The notes under the pieces: generated by a model | What the model was told of the DNA's origin: nothing | Databases searched by the model: none | Seen by the model: only the letters and a program-made list of their open reading frames with translations | Position numbers and translations under genes: made by a program | Source: Achromobacter sp. RTa | GTDB lineage: Bacteria > Pseudomonadota > Gammaproteobacteria > Burkholderiales > Burkholderiaceae_B | Assembly (NCBI RefSeq): GCF_000757485.1 | Contig: NZ_JPYO01000004.1 | Span: forward strand, 1 to 64,000 | Length of the DNA: 64,000 nucleotides | Direction: 5' to 3' | Part shown: in pieces, positions 1 through 10,335 of the stretch | Layout: each line of letters begins with the position of its first letter | How positions within the stretch are numbered: the first letter of the stretch is position 1

Positions 1-900
<900 letters not shown>

Positions 901-907
901 ACGACGA

Positions 908-2455
908 ATGCCTACCAATGACCCTATCGTAGATTTCGCCAACGCGGCGGCGGCCGAACTTGGCGCAGAATCCATCACGCTCGGTGACGACGTGCTGGGC
1001 CGCTACGGCGAACACACCCTGCCCGGCCCGGACGTGCGGCCCGGCGCGGTCGCGTATCCGGATTCGACCGCGGCGGTGCAGACGCTGGTGCGCCTGGCCA
1101 ACCAGTTCCGCGTCCAGCTCTATCCCATCAGCAACGGCCAGAACATCGGCCTGGGCACGCGCTCGCCCATCCGTCCAGGCCAGGTGGTCGTGGATCTGGG
1201 CAGGCGCATGAACCGCATCCTGGAAGTGAACGAAAAACTGGGGTACTGCGTGCTCGAGCCCGGGGTGAGCTTCCGCGCCATGCACGACGAACTGCAACGC
1301 CGGGAAAGCAAGCTGATGATCTCGCCGACTGCCGGCCCGTCGCAAGGCAGCATCCTGGCGAACGCGCTGGACAAGGGCGGCGGCAGCGGAGCCTATGCCG
1401 ATCACTTCGGCATGAGCTGCGGCATGGAAATCGTGCTGGGCAACGGCGACGTGATCCGCACGGGCGACGGCAGCCTGGCCGGCGACTCCCATCCCAACTG
1501 GCACGTATCCAAATACAGCTTCGGCCCCACGCTGGACGGCCTGTTCTCGCAATCGAATTTCGGCATCGTCACGCGCGTAGGCATGTGGCTGATGCCGCGC
1601 CCGCCCCATATCGAACCCTTTTTCTTCACTTTTCCCGACGATGAAGACCTGGGCGAAATCGTCGAACGGATCCGCCCCCTGAAACTGAGCAATTTCGTGC
1701 CCACCCTGATCCGGGCCACCAACGACCTCTACCTGCTGTCTTCGGCCGCGACCAATCCGGAGTACGCAGCCAGCGGCGGGGCCCGCGCTCTGTCCGATGA
1801 AGGCCGGGCCGCCTTGCGGCGGCACTATGGGCTGGGGTCATGGACCGTATCCGGCGCGGTGTACGGCGCCAACCGCGCCGCGGTCCAGCCGCAGATCGAC
1901 CGGATCGCCCAGCATTTCCTGGCCTCGGGCAAGGGGCGGCAGATTCCGATGGAAGAAGCGGAGGACATCGGCCCGCTGCATATCGCCATCAATTCCAATA
2001 CCGGCGTGCCGACGGACAGCGAACTGAAAATGCTGGGCTGGCGGCCCGGCGGCGGCGCCATCTGGCTGTCGGCGGGGTCTCCCGTGATCGGCGAGACCGT
2101 CAATGCCCTGCAGGCGCAGGCGCGCCGCATCTGCCAGGAGCACGGGCTGGAGTACCTGTTGTCGAACGTCTGCGGCGCGAGATTCGCGCGCAGCATCCAC
2201 GCCATCATCTACAACCGCGAGGACGCCGCCGAAACCGCCCGGGCGGACGCCTGCTACCGGGCGCTGGGCGAACTGTTCGCCAAGCGCGGTATTTTCGTGG
2301 GCCGCGCGCCGACGATGTACCACGCCTTCCACCAGGCGCAGCGCATGCCCGAGTTCGTGCGGGCCTGCGCGTCGATCAAGGCCGCCCTGGATCCGAATGG
2401 CGTCATCGCCCCGGGCAAGTACGGGATCGAACTGGAGCCGGCCCGCAACGGCTGA
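908..2455 (+). CDS. FAD-binding oxidase of the vanillyl-alcohol oxidase / p-cresol methylhydroxylase family
   Basis: A 515-residue flavoprotein, the usual length for PchF-type subunits (about 520). The N-terminal PCMH-type FAD domain has PISNGQNIGLGTRSP, and further on come GMEIVLGNGD, SFGPTLDGLF and the C-terminal GVIAPGKYGIE, all characteristic of the VAO/4-cresol dehydrogenase group, which oxidises 4-substituted phenols. I could not assign the covalent FAD residue. ATG 908 is preferred over the upstream in-frame start at 836 because GGTGA lies 8 bases before it and it avoids a 65-base overlap with the previous gene. Unusual: the neighbour is a GlcF-like Fe-S subunit, and no cytochrome c subunit is visible in the window. 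Confidence 0.85.
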   Translation: MPTNDPIVDFANAAAAELGAESITLGDDVLGRYGEHTLPGPDVRPGAVAYPDSTAAVQTLVRLANQFRVQLYPISNGQNIGLGTRSPIRPGQVVVDLGRRMNRILEVNEKLGYCVLEPGVSFRAMHDELQRRESKLMISPTAGPSQGSILANALDKGGGSGAYADHFGMSCGMEIVLGNGDVIRTGDGSLAGDSHPNWHVSKYSFGPTLDGLFSQSNFGIVTRVGMWLMPRPPHIEPFFFTFPDDEDLGEIVERIRPLKLSNFVPTLIRATNDLYLLSSAATNPEYAASGGARALSDEGRAALRRHYGLGSWTVSGAVYGANRAAVQPQIDRIAQHFLASGKGRQIPMEEAEDIGPLHIAINSNTGVPTDSELKMLGWRPGGGAIWLSAGSPVIGETVNALQAQARRICQEHGLEYLLSNVCGARFARSIHAIIYNREDAAETARADACYRALGELFAKRGIFVGRAPTMYHAFHQAQRMPEFVRACASIKAALDPNGVIAPGKYGIELEPARNG

Positions 2456-2544
2456 CGGCCCCGGCCCGCCGGCCTCAGGCATGCAAGTTGCTTCGCCAGA
2501 CGAAGGTGGCCATCCCGGCCGTCCTTCGAAAAGGAGCATAGTTC

Positions 2545-2865
2545 ATGGCTAGACCCTCCATTCTCCAAGCCCTGGGCGCTGCGATGCTGAGCCTGGCGCT
2601 GGCGGGCTGCGCGGCCCAGGATGGGCATCGCAGCACCGGCCAATACACCGACGACGTCTCCACCACGGCACGCGTGCGCGAGGCGTTGCTGAAAACGCCT
2701 AACCTGAGGTCCAACACCATTCAGGTGGAAACCTACCAGGGCGTGGTCCAACTCAGCGGCTTCGCCGACAACGAAGACAGCGCGGCGTCCGCCGTTGGCG
2801 CCGCCCGGGGCGTGGCCGGCGTCAAAGAGATCCGCAACAACATCCAGATACGCAACCCGCAGTAG
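2545..2865 (+). CDS. BON-domain lipoprotein
   Basis: A 106-residue lipoprotein. The signal peptide ends in the lipobox LAGC (Cys21), so the mature protein is probably lipid-anchored in the periplasm. Residues about 38-104 form one BON domain (TTARVREALLKTP, VVQLSGFADN, GVAGVKEIRNNI), the OsmY-like fold linked to envelope or osmotic stress. A strong AAGGAG ribosome site lies upstream of ATG 2545. It opens a run of small stress-type genes. The exact ligand, lipid or protein, cannot be told. Confidence 0.88.
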   Translation: MARPSILQALGAAMLSLALAGCAAQDGHRSTGQYTDDVSTTARVREALLKTPNLRSNTIQVETYQGVVQLSGFADNEDSAASAVGAARGVAGVKEIRNNIQIRNPQ

Positions 2866-2928
2866 CACAGCGGGGGCAATCGGGGCACGCGGCTTGCTGA
2901 TGCAATCCCGTCATTACGGAGATCCCTC

Positions 2929-3204
2929 ATGCCGCGTACCCCCGCCTCATCCCTCCCCGATCCCAGGATCGACGAGTCCGGCCGCCCGGACCTGGGCCCC
3001 AGCGACTCGTCCGATTCCGCCAGCGACTTGCCCAGGGACCTGGTGCATACCGATAGCGATGCACAAGGAACCGGCGACCGCGAAAGCGCCAACCCGCGAG
3101 ACCGCGGCCGCGAAGGCGCCGACGTCGATACGGACCACGTCGCCGACGCGGAGCAGGCCGGCGTCTCGCGCAGGCCGCCCGACCCGGCGCGCAACGGAGG
3201 CTAG
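2929..3204 (+). CDS. Small acidic low-complexity hypothetical protein
   Basis: A 91-residue protein made almost entirely of Asp, Ser, Pro, Arg, Gly and Glu, with no hydrophobic core, no signal peptide and no recognisable domain; it is probably disordered. GGAG precedes ATG 2929 at a suitable distance. The gene lies 63 bases after the BON lipoprotein on the same strand and runs convergently into the sensor kinase at 3212. Hydrophilic proteins of this kind are often stress-induced, but no function can be assigned. Confidence 0.55.
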   Translation: MPRTPASSLPDPRIDESGRPDLGPSDSSDSASDLPRDLVHTDSDAQGTGDRESANPRDRGREGADVDTDHVADAEQAGVSRRPPDPARNGG

Positions 3205-3211
3205 GCCGCGC

Positions 3212-4420
3212 TCAGGCCGGCGCGGGCTTCAGGACCAGAGCTGAGTCGTCGGTCACCAACTCGCCGTCCGACGCGCTCTCCGGCAGGGTCAGCGTCAAGA
3301 TCGTCCCCTGCCCGATGACGCTGCTTGCGCGCACGTCCCCGGCCGACTGTTTCACGAAGCCGAACACCTGGCTCAACCCCAGGCCGGTGCCTTGGTTCAG
3401 GGGCTTGGTCGTGAAGAACGGTTCGAACGCCTTGACCAGGACCTCGGGCTCCATCCCGCAGCCCGTATCCCGCAATTCGATCTCGACGTTCCCGCGCTGG
3501 CCGTCCGTGCCCCCGTCAGCCATGCCGGCCCCGCGCTCGCGCCGCAGCGAGATGGTGAAACGGCCGCCGTCCGGCATGGCGTCGCGCGCATTGACCGCGA
3601 TATTGAGCAGCGCCGTTTCCAGTTGATGGGGATCGGCGCATACGTACAGGGGCCCCTCTTCATAGCGATACTCGATCGCAATGGACGCCCCCATCGTCGC
3701 CGCGAAGATCTCGCGCATGCCCTCGATCGATGCCTGTACGTCAAAGCACCTGGGCCGCAAGGGCTGGCGCCTTGCATAGGCCAGCAGTTGCGCCGTCAAG
3801 TGGCCCGCCCGCTCGGCGGTTTCGGCTATCGTGCCGGCCAGATGCAGGCGCTTCTCTTCCTCCAGGCCCGGCCGCCGCAGCATGTCGGCCGCGAAACGGA
3901 TGGTTGTCAGGAAGTTATTGAAATCATGCGCGACGCCGCCCGTAAGCCGCCCCAACGCCTCCATTTTCTGCGCGTGCTGGAGCGCATCGCGGGCGGCCTG
4001 GACCTCGTCCTGCGCCTTCTTCCTGTCGGTGATGTCCCGCGTGATTTTCGCGAAACCGATCACCTCTCCCGTGTCGTTCCTGATCGCATCGATCACGACG
4101 CTGCACCAGAACTTTTCGCCGCCCTTGCGCACCCGCCAGCCCTCGGCCTCGAAGCGGCCTTCGCGGCGGGCGGTCTCCAGCGCCATCTGCGGCACGCCGG
4201 CGGCCCGGTCCTCGTCGGTATAGAAGCGCGAGAAATGCGCGCCCATGATCTCCTGGGCCGAATATCCCTTGAAACGCTCGGCGCCCTTGTTCCAGCTGCT
4301 CACGTGGCCTTCGGCGTCGAGCAGATAGATTGCGTAGTCCATCACCGCCTCCACCAGCAGGCGGTACCGGTCTTCGCCAGCTACGCGAAAGGCGGTGTCG
4401 GCAGGCGCGGATCCAGGCAT
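3212..4420 (-). CDS. PAS-domain sensor histidine kinase
   Basis: A 402-residue cytosolic kinase. Residues about 15-135 are a PAS sensor domain with PAC motif (FAKITRDITDRKKAQ), followed by a short coiled linker. The H-box GGVAHDFNNFL has the phospho-acceptor His165. The ATPase domain shows the N-box NIAVNARDAMPDGG, the G1 box DTGCGM, the F-box EPFFTTK and the G2 box GTGLGLSQVFGF. There is no membrane segment and no receiver domain, and no response regulator gene is adjacent, so the partner is unknown. ATG 4420 is chosen over 4441 because GGAGG lies 7 bases upstream of it. Confidence 0.9.
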   Translation of the reverse strand: MPGSAPADTAFRVAGEDRYRLLVEAVMDYAIYLLDAEGHVSSWNKGAERFKGYSAQEIMGAHFSRFYTDEDRAAGVPQMALETARREGRFEAEGWRVRKGGEKFWCSVVIDAIRNDTGEVIGFAKITRDITDRKKAQDEVQAARDALQHAQKMEALGRLTGGVAHDFNNFLTTIRFAADMLRRPGLEEEKRLHLAGTIAETAERAGHLTAQLLAYARRQPLRPRCFDVQASIEGMREIFAATMGASIAIEYRYEEGPLYVCADPHQLETALLNIAVNARDAMPDGGRFTISLRRERGAGMADGGTDGQRGNVEIELRDTGCGMEPEVLVKAFEPFFTTKPLNQGTGLGLSQVFGFVKQSAGDVRASSVIGQGTILTLTLPESASDGELVTDDSALVLKPAPA

Positions 4421-4598
4421 GTCAGTCCTCCGAGGCGGCATGGGTCACGGGAATTATGTAGTAGCCATCGGCCGAATGAAAGCCTCTCTTTCCTGGCATA
4501 TCAGGGACACATCAGCAGCGTGTGAACCCGGCAACGCCGCCCGTGCGGGCACGGCGCTTGCTCCACTCTCAGGCATACCGCCCCCATCCCGATTTCCC

Positions 4599-5108
4599 AT
4601 GAACGCCATCGAGCGCGTAGCCGCCTTCATGCATGAACATACCCTGACGCTGGTAACCGCCGAATCCTGCACGGCGGGGCTGATCGCCGCCACCCTGGCC
4701 GACGTGCCCGGCGCAGGGGCGCTGCTGGACTGCGCCTTCGTCGTCTATTCGCCGGAAGCGAAATGCCGGTGCCTGGGCGTCTCAGCGCGGACCCTTGCGC
4801 GGCACAACCTGACCAGCGAGGCGGTGGCTCGGGAAATGGCCTTGGGCGCCTCGCAAAAAAGCCCGGCGCTCGTGGCCATCTCGAACACGGGCGTGACGGA
4901 CTCGATAGACAGCGATATCCCCGCGGGAACCCAGTGCTTTGCCTGGGTGTTCAAATCCGGCGGCGCCGACGCCGCGCCCGCGGTCTATTCAGAAACAAGG
5001 CGCTTTTCCGGCAGCCGCAACGGCATCCGGGAAGCCAGCGCTCGATATGCCCTTGTCCGCCTGACCGAATATTTCGCCGAACTGCGGCAGGCGCCAGGCC
5101 GCCGCTAG
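4599..5108 (+). CDS. CinA-family (PncC-like) amidohydrolase, stand-alone domain
   Basis: 169 residues, matching only the C-terminal CinA/PncC domain that in the family deamidates nicotinamide mononucleotide. The candidate catalytic set is present: Ser23 in TAESCTAG, Tyr50 and Lys55 in VVYSPEAKCRCLGV. The conserved glycine-rich TG-x-AGP-x-GG loop is replaced by NTGVTDSIDSDIPAG, so activity or substrate may have changed. Start ATG 4599 is where family similarity begins; an in-frame extension to 4395 overlaps the divergent kinase. It sits among stress-type genes. A non-enzymatic role is possible. Confidence 0.75.
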   Translation: MNAIERVAAFMHEHTLTLVTAESCTAGLIAATLADVPGAGALLDCAFVVYSPEAKCRCLGVSARTLARHNLTSEAVAREMALGASQKSPALVAISNTGVTDSIDSDIPAGTQCFAWVFKSGGADAAPAVYSETRRFSGSRNGIREASARYALVRLTEYFAELRQAPGRR

Positions 5109-5190
5109 GCGGGGTGGCGCGGGAACAACGATTGCTGACAATGGCTTACTCCCTTAGCCAACGGCGCCACGCGCCTTCCTGGAGGTACCC

Positions 5191-5751
5191 ATGAAAACCC
5201 AACACCTGACTGCCACCCTGCTTGCCGCGCTCGCGTTGGCCGCGGGCCATGGCGCGCAAGCACAAACCGCGCCGCCGGCCGCCCCGATGCCCGCCGAGGC
5301 GAAGCTGGACAGCGCCGATCGCGACTTCCTGGAAAACGCGGCGCAGGCCGGAAACATGGAGATCGCGGGAAGCAAGCTCGCCCTGGAAAAAGCGCGGGAC
5401 CCCGACGTGAAGGCGTATGCGCAGAAAATCATCGAAGACCATGAAAAAGCGGGGCAGCAATTGGCCACGCTTGCGCAGAGCAAAGGATACGAAGCTCCCA
5501 AGGAGCCATCCCTCGTCCAGCAGGCAAAGCTGAAGGCCCTGGGGCTGCGGGACAACAGCTTCGACAAGGCATACATCGATGAAATCGGCGTATCGGCGCA
5601 CAAGGACGCGGTCGAGCTTTTCGGCAAGGCCTCCAACGATGTCAAGGACCCCGACGTGAAGCAATTCGCCATACAGACCCTGCCCGTCCTCCAGCAGCAT
5701 CTGGACGCGGCGCAAGCGCTGGCGGCGCGTGCAAACGCCGCGAAGAAGTAG
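5191..5751 (+). CDS. DUF4142 (ferritin-like fold) secreted protein
   Basis: 186 residues with a clear Sec signal peptide (MKTQHLT, hydrophobic core, cleavage near AQA|QTAPP). The mature part is a mostly helical DUF4142 domain: DRDFLENAAQAGNMEIAGSKLALEKA, DVKAYAQKIIEDHEKAGQQL and a C-terminal DPDVKQFAIQTLPVLQQHLDAA, which corresponds to the family's paired helices. DUF4142 proteins are periplasmic and often induced by starvation or oxidative stress; no reaction is known. GGAGG lies directly upstream of ATG 5191. It is transcribed alone or with the small gene at 5798. Confidence 0.88.
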   Translation: MKTQHLTATLLAALALAAGHGAQAQTAPPAAPMPAEAKLDSADRDFLENAAQAGNMEIAGSKLALEKARDPDVKAYAQKIIEDHEKAGQQLATLAQSKGYEAPKEPSLVQQAKLKALGLRDNSFDKAYIDEIGVSAHKDAVELFGKASNDVKDPDVKQFAIQTLPVLQQHLDAAQALAARANAAKK

Positions 5752-5797
5752 GCGCATACGCAGGAACCACCGAGGCATCTGCCGGCGGAACACGCAT

Positions 5798-6031
5798 ATG
5801 GATCGTGAGGACCTATTGGCGCAAATGATTGCCACCCCGGCGATCGACCGGAGCTTTACCGATTGGCCGGAAGTGCTGTCCAACTATGCGGAATGCCTGG
5901 CGGCGCTCCAGTCCAGGCTCGACCAGAAAGATATGGAGCGGCTGATACGCGTCGGCGCGGACTTCTACCGCACACTGGCCCGCGCCGAGCAATACCGGAG
6001 CAATAGCGTGTGGGAGGACCGCTCCTCCTGA
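5798..6031 (+). CDS. Small hypothetical protein
   Basis: A 77-residue acidic, mainly helical protein beginning MDREDLLAQM, without signal peptide or membrane segment. It shows no family I recognise. The reading frame is open further upstream to 5729, but ATG 5798 is favoured because it leaves the DUF4142 gene intact. It ends six bases before the convergent small gene at 6037. Confidence 0.5.
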   Translation: MDREDLLAQMIATPAIDRSFTDWPEVLSNYAECLAALQSRLDQKDMERLIRVGADFYRTLARAEQYRSNSVWEDRSS

Positions 6032-6036
6032 CGCAT

Positions 6037-6228
6037 TCAGCCGTAGGAGCGTCGGCGGTATGCCTGCTTCACGTACCGGGTCAGCTCGACCTCGACCGAC
6101 GACATTTCCGGGCCGGACTCCGGATTCAACAGCCGCTGCGCCGCGGCGAGCGTACGTTGCGCCCTGCGTTCACCCTCGCTTATTCCAGCAGCAGGCCCCG
6201 TTGTCGCGCCGATATTCGATTTTTCCAT
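6037..6228 (-). CDS. Small hypothetical protein
   Basis: A 63-residue protein ([11 protein letters not shown] at the start) with a charged helical middle ([16 protein letters not shown]) and a basic end. GGGAGA precedes ATG 6228 at proper spacing, which supports this start over the longer frame to 6330. It lies between the small gene at 5798 (convergent) and the MscS gene (divergent). No domain is recognised. Confidence 0.45.
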   Translation of the reverse strand: MEKSNIGATTGPAAGISEGERRAQRTLAAAQRLLNPESGPEMSSVEVELTRYVKQAYRRRSYG

Positions 6229-6371
6229 GACGATTCTCCCGGTAGAGGCAGGAAAGGCAAGCCTGCGCAGCCTTGAGCAAGTCCCATGCCCGAGGCTCCG
6301 TCCGCCCCGCCCGCCCGAGATGGCCGGCACACCATTTGCTGGCCTGGCCGGATTTCCGCCCCGGAGGCAAC

Positions 6372-7451
6372 ATGATCTCAGATTGGCCCGCCGGCTCTCC
6401 CCTGTTCGGGGGCCACCCCGTCATGCAATGGGCGCTGGCCCTCACGGCGGGAGTGATCCTATTCTTCGCGATGACAGCCGCATTGCAGCTGATCCGGTCC
6501 CGCCTGCAGCGGCGCGCCGCGGCATCGGAGCATCCGTTGGCGCAAGCCACCGCCGACGTGCTGCGGCGTACCAATCGAGCCGTACTTCTGATCCTGTCCA
6601 TCCTAATCGGCGCGGAGATCATGCGGGCGCCGCTGCCATGGAGCAGCCAGAATGCGCAACATCTCTGGTTCGTGCTGGTCGCCTTGCAGCTCGCCTTGTG
6701 GCTCGACCGCGCCGTGGACGTCGGCCTGGATCACGCCTTTGCATCGCGCGGACGCGTCAGCACGGTCACGGCCACCCTGTTCCGCTTCCTGCTGCGCGCT
6801 ATCGTATCCATCGTCGCCCTGCTGGCGATGCTGGACAACCTGGGGGTGAATATCACGGCGCTGGTGGCCAGCCTGGGGATAGGCGGCGTTGCCGTCGCAC
6901 TGGCCGTGCAGACCATCCTGAGCGATCTTTTCGCCTCGATCTCCATCGGATTGGACAAGCCTTTCGAAGCGGGCGATTTCATCGTATTCGGCCAGGTGGC
7001 GGGCAGCATCGAACACGTGGGCCTGAAGACCACCCGCATCCGCAGCCTGGGCGGCGAGCAGATCGTCTGCTCAAACACCGAACTGCTCAAGCAGACGATC
7101 CAGAATTACAAACGCATGCAGCAGCGGCGCATCATTTTCACCGTGCGCATCACGTACATGACTGGCGTGGACCGCGCCGCATCGGTGCCCGGGATCATAC
7201 GCGCCCAGATCGAACGCCAGTCCGATACCCGCTACGACCGCGCCCATCTGGCCCGCTTCGGCGACAACGCGCTGGAATACGAAGCCGTCTACTACGTCAT
7301 GACGGCAGACTACAACCGCTACATGGACATCCAGCAGGAGATCAACTTCGGCATCATGCGCGAACTGGAGGCGGCGGGAATCGCGCTGGCCCTGCCCGAA
7401 CGCATCGTGCACCTGCATCCGTCCCGCCGGCGCGAGGACGCCACAGCATAA
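6372..7451 (+). CDS. Mechanosensitive ion channel of the MscS family
   Basis: 359 residues in the inner membrane. Hydrophobic segments near residues 18-38, 70-90, 95-115 and 130-155 precede the pore-lining helix ([20 protein letters not shown]), followed by the MscS beta-domain ([29 protein letters not shown]) and the alpha/beta C-terminal domain. The family opens under membrane tension and releases solutes on osmotic downshock. GGAGG 5 bases before ATG 6372 decides the start over the upstream frame at 6273. Its neighbours are envelope-stress genes and galU. Confidence 0.92.
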   Translation: MISDWPAGSPLFGGHPVMQWALALTAGVILFFAMTAALQLIRSRLQRRAAASEHPLAQATADVLRRTNRAVLLILSILIGAEIMRAPLPWSSQNAQHLWFVLVALQLALWLDRAVDVGLDHAFASRGRVSTVTATLFRFLLRAIVSIVALLAMLDNLGVNITALVASLGIGGVAVALAVQTILSDLFASISIGLDKPFEAGDFIVFGQVAGSIEHVGLKTTRIRSLGGEQIVCSNTELLKQTIQNYKRMQQRRIIFTVRITYMTGVDRAASVPGIIRAQIERQSDTRYDRAHLARFGDNALEYEAVYYVMTADYNRYMDIQQEINFGIMRELEAAGIALALPERIVHLHPSRRREDATA

Positions 7452-7519
7452 ACCCGGCCCTTCCGCGTCCGGGCACGGTATTTGCGATAGGCCGCTACCT
7501 GACAGACCAAGGGGTTCAA

Positions 7520-8365
7520 ATGAAGCGCATCCGCATTGCCGTCTTCCCGGTGGCCGGGCTGGGCACCCGTTTTCTTCCAGCAACCAAGGCCATGCCCAAG
7601 GAAATGCTGCCCGTGGTCGACAAGCCGCTCATTCAATATGCCGTCGAAGAGGCCGTCGCCGCCGGATTCACGGAACTCGTGTTCGTCACAGGCCGGAACA
7701 AACGCGCGATAGAAGACCATTTCGACAGAGTCCCCGAACTCGAGCAGGACCTGGAAGCCAAGAACAAGGTGGCGCTGCTCGAAACCGTCCGCAACGTTCT
7801 CCCAGCCCACGTCAACTGCGTCTACACGCGCCAGCCGGCCGCGCTGGGCCTGGGCCACGCCGTGCTGTGCGCAGCGCCTATCGTCGGCAACGAGCCGTTC
7901 GCCGTGCTGCTCGCGGACGACATGATCGACGCCCCCGCCCCCGTCATCGGCGAGATGGCGAAAGTAGCGCAGGAGTTCGGCGGAAGCGTGCTCGCGCTGC
8001 AGAAGATTCCGCTTGCCAATGCCCGCCAGTACGGCATCGTGTCGGGATCTCCGCAAGCCCGCGGCATCCTGAGGCTGGACGGCATGGTGGAAAAGCCGGC
8101 CCCGGAAGATGCGCCTTCGGACATGGCCGTCGTCGGCCGGTACATCCTGGACCCGCGCATCTTCGACTGCCTGCGCGAGACCCCGCCCGGGGTCGGCGGC
8201 GAAATCCAGCTGACGGACGCCATCGCTGCGCTGCTGAAAGAGCGCAAGGTCTTCGGATACGAGTACGAGGGAATCCGGTACGACTGCGGCAGCAAGGCCG
8301 GCTTCTACCAGGCCACGATGGAAATCGGCCGGAAGTATCACGGCCTCGGCGGATTGGAGGCCTAG
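7520..8365 (+). CDS. galU: UTP-glucose-1-phosphate uridylyltransferase
   Basis: A 281-residue cytosolic enzyme that makes UDP-glucose from UTP and glucose-1-phosphate for LPS, capsule and osmolyte synthesis. The nucleotide-binding signature [18 protein letters not shown] is at residues about 13-30, with [13 protein letters not shown], the uridine-binding [21 protein letters not shown] and [12 protein letters not shown]. Length equals the usual GalU (about 290). ATG 7520 follows AAGGGG. The large frame reading in from 6227 is upstream read-through of the MscS region. It faces the Pgi-like gene tail to tail with 7 bases between. Confidence 0.95.
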   Translation: MKRIRIAVFPVAGLGTRFLPATKAMPKEMLPVVDKPLIQYAVEEAVAAGFTELVFVTGRNKRAIEDHFDRVPELEQDLEAKNKVALLETVRNVLPAHVNCVYTRQPAALGLGHAVLCAAPIVGNEPFAVLLADDMIDAPAPVIGEMAKVAQEFGGSVLALQKIPLANARQYGIVSGSPQARGILRLDGMVEKPAPEDAPSDMAVVGRYILDPRIFDCLRETPPGVGGEIQLTDAIAALLKERKVFGYEYEGIRYDCGSKAGFYQATMEIGRKYHGLGGLEA

Positions 8366-8372
8366 CCGTCCG

Positions 8373-10175
8373 CTACTGCGCCAATGCCGTCCTCAGCAGC
8401 CCGGCCAATTGCGCGAGGCCGGGCGCCAGCGGCCCGGAGATGTGGACGCGCAGGCAGGGCCGGCCCCGCGCAATCAGTTCTTCCATATCGCCGAGCGCCT
8501 GCGCGCGCTGCGTGGCGGCAAACCCTATCCCCTGCCCGGGCGCATCCAGATCGAATGGCGCGTCCGCCGTGACGAACAGGAATCGCCCGCCCTCCGGGCC
8601 GCCCTTATGCAACTGTCCGCTGGAGTGCAGGTACCGCGGGCCGAAGCCGCCCATCGTCGCCAGCCCCGTCGCTTGCCTCAGCCGGCGCCGCATCGACGCC
8701 AACCACCGCTCGTGAGCCGCGTCGCGCGCGACATAGGCAAGCAACGCGGCATAGCCGCCGGCGCCCGCCGCCTTGAAAAACGCGGCCAGGAGCTGCATGG
8801 CCGATGCCGTGCCCCGGGATTCACCATGAAAGGCCAATGCGCCCTCGACCAGCAGGGGCGCGTCGTCGATGGGCTTGCTCCCCGCCTCCTGGCGCGCCGC
8901 CAGGGTACGCGCGCGGATCTTGCTTGCCTCCACATCTGGCTGGTTGAACGGATTGACGTGCAGGATCGCGGCCGCAACGGCGGTGGCCATCTCCCAGCGG
9001 AAAAATTCCTGGCCCAGCAGCGAAGCCGAGGGCAGGTCGCAGCGCAACACGGGGAAGCCTGCGTTCGACAGCCGCCGGACGCTGGCCTCCAGCTCCGCGC
9101 ATGGCGCGTCGTTTTTCGCCAGATAGGCGAACACGCGGTCGCGCCGATAGTCCGCAGGGCGTCCGACCGGTTCGTGATCGACCGGAATGATGCCTCGCCC
9201 ATTCTTGCCCGTGGATTCGGCCAGCAGTTGCTCCAGCCAACAGCCCAAGTGCTCCAGTTCGGGATGAGCCAGGATGGTGAGCTTATCGCGACCGTCCAGC
9301 GCGGCCTCGCCCAGCAACGCCCCCAGGACCAGGCCGGGGTTGGCCACCGCCGGGGCGCTCGCCGCGCAAGCCCGCAACATGGGGCGCGTGCCGCGCAGGA
9401 ACGCGGCAGGGTCGTGGCCCAGCAGCGTCAGCGCGACCATGCCGAACGGCGTTAGCACGGAGTTCCGCCCGCCCACCGATGGCTCGCCTTCGAACACCGC
9501 GGCATACCCCTCTTCCCGCGCGCGGACGTGCATGGAAGACCCGGGATCGGTAATGGCCACGAACCGCTTTCCCGCCTCCTGCCGCCCTAGTCTTCGCGCC
9601 AGCTCTCCGTGGAAATAGGAGGCCAGCATGTGCGATTCCAGCGTCGATCCAGACTTGCTTGCCACGATGAAAAGACATCTGGTCAGGTCCACGGCGGACC
9701 GCTGGGCCAGCACCTGCGCCGCGTCGGTGGAGTCCAGCACGTGCAGGCGCAGCCCCGCTCCGGCCGTGCCCAAAGTGTGGGCCAGCACCTCCGCCCCCAG
9801 GCTGGCGCCGCCCATGCCCAGCAGGACGGCGTCGGAGAATCCGGCGACGCACAGGCGGCGGCAAACTGCCGTCATGCGGTGAAGTGCCCCCGGCTCCGCG
9901 CAGGGCTGCAGCCAGCCGAGCCACCGATTCTCGTCCGCGCCGGTCCACAGCGTCGCGTCGCGAGCCCACAGCCGGTCCATCCACGCATCTTTCTGCGCCT
10001 GCGCCAGACGCGCGCGGACCCGGGCGGCAAGCGATGCGTTTACGTCAAAGGAGAAGCCATTCAGCGACGGCTGCGGGCTGGCCAACCGCAGCGGGGCGCG
10101 CCTGGACACGCCCTTTCCTGCGGGCTTGCGGGCACGCGCCGTCGAAGAGAAATCGAATTGGAGATGTCCGTGCAT
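8373..10175 (-). CDS. Glucose-6-phosphate isomerase-like SIS-domain protein (Pgi half of the tal-pgi type)
   Basis: About 600 residues. The sugar-isomerase (SIS) fold is shown by LLGMGGASLGAEVL near residue 120, the sugar-phosphate motif ASKSGSTLES near 175 and a second SIS region (LAESTGKNGRGIIPV, FNQPDVEASKI). It matches the phosphoglucose-isomerase half of bifunctional transaldolase/Pgi proteins (about 950 residues), but no transaldolase domain precedes it. Expected reaction: interconversion of glucose-6-P and fructose-6-P, supplying galU next door. ATG 10175 is taken; an upstream GTG at 10262 with GGAG just before it is an alternative start. Confidence 0.75.
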   Translation of the reverse strand: MHGHLQFDFSSTARARKPAGKGVSRRAPLRLASPQPSLNGFSFDVNASLAARVRARLAQAQKDAWMDRLWARDATLWTGADENRWLGWLQPCAEPGALHRMTAVCRRLCVAGFSDAVLLGMGGASLGAEVLAHTLGTAGAGLRLHVLDSTDAAQVLAQRSAVDLTRCLFIVASKSGSTLESHMLASYFHGELARRLGRQEAGKRFVAITDPGSSMHVRAREEGYAAVFEGEPSVGGRNSVLTPFGMVALTLLGHDPAAFLRGTRPMLRACAASAPAVANPGLVLGALLGEAALDGRDKLTILAHPELEHLGCWLEQLLAESTGKNGRGIIPVDHEPVGRPADYRRDRVFAYLAKNDAPCAELEASVRRLSNAGFPVLRCDLPSASLLGQEFFRWEMATAVAAAILHVNPFNQPDVEASKIRARTLAARQEAGSKPIDDAPLLVEGALAFHGESRGTASAMQLLAAFFKAAGAGGYAALLAYVARDAAHERWLASMRRRLRQATGLATMGGFGPRYLHSSGQLHKGGPEGGRFLFVTADAPFDLDAPGQGIGFAATQRAQALGDMEELIARGRPCLRVHISGPLAPGLAQLAGLLRTALAQ

Positions 10176-10291
10176 CGACAATGGCCGGCCGACCGGCGTG
10201 GAAGGGAAAGGGGAAGTCGCGGCGAACGGCGCTGCTGCGGCCACGAAGACGCCCGGCGTCACGTTGCTCCGCCGGGGGAGAATTGAAAGCT

Positions 10292-10317
10292 GGAGGCGGG
10301 CGCAACCGCCCGCCTCC
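10292..10317 (-). terminator. Hairpin terminator after the PRC-barrel gene
   Basis: A perfect 11-bp GC stem (10292-10302 with 10307-10317) closes a CAAC loop 19 bases past the PRC-barrel stop codon. On the minus strand a partly T-rich stretch follows. It also lies just upstream of the Pgi-like gene, so it would insulate that gene. Confidence 0.65.
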
Positions 10318-10335
10318 GGCCTCGTCCGTCCAGCC

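Noticed and set aside
7453-7473. CCCGG...CCGGG hairpin between the MscS gene and galU
   Set aside because: The stem is only 5 bp with an 11-base loop and no T-run; too weak to call a terminator.
6227-7519. Long N-terminal extension of galU
   Set aside because: This part of the frame overlaps the MscS gene; GalU similarity and the ribosome site begin at 7520.
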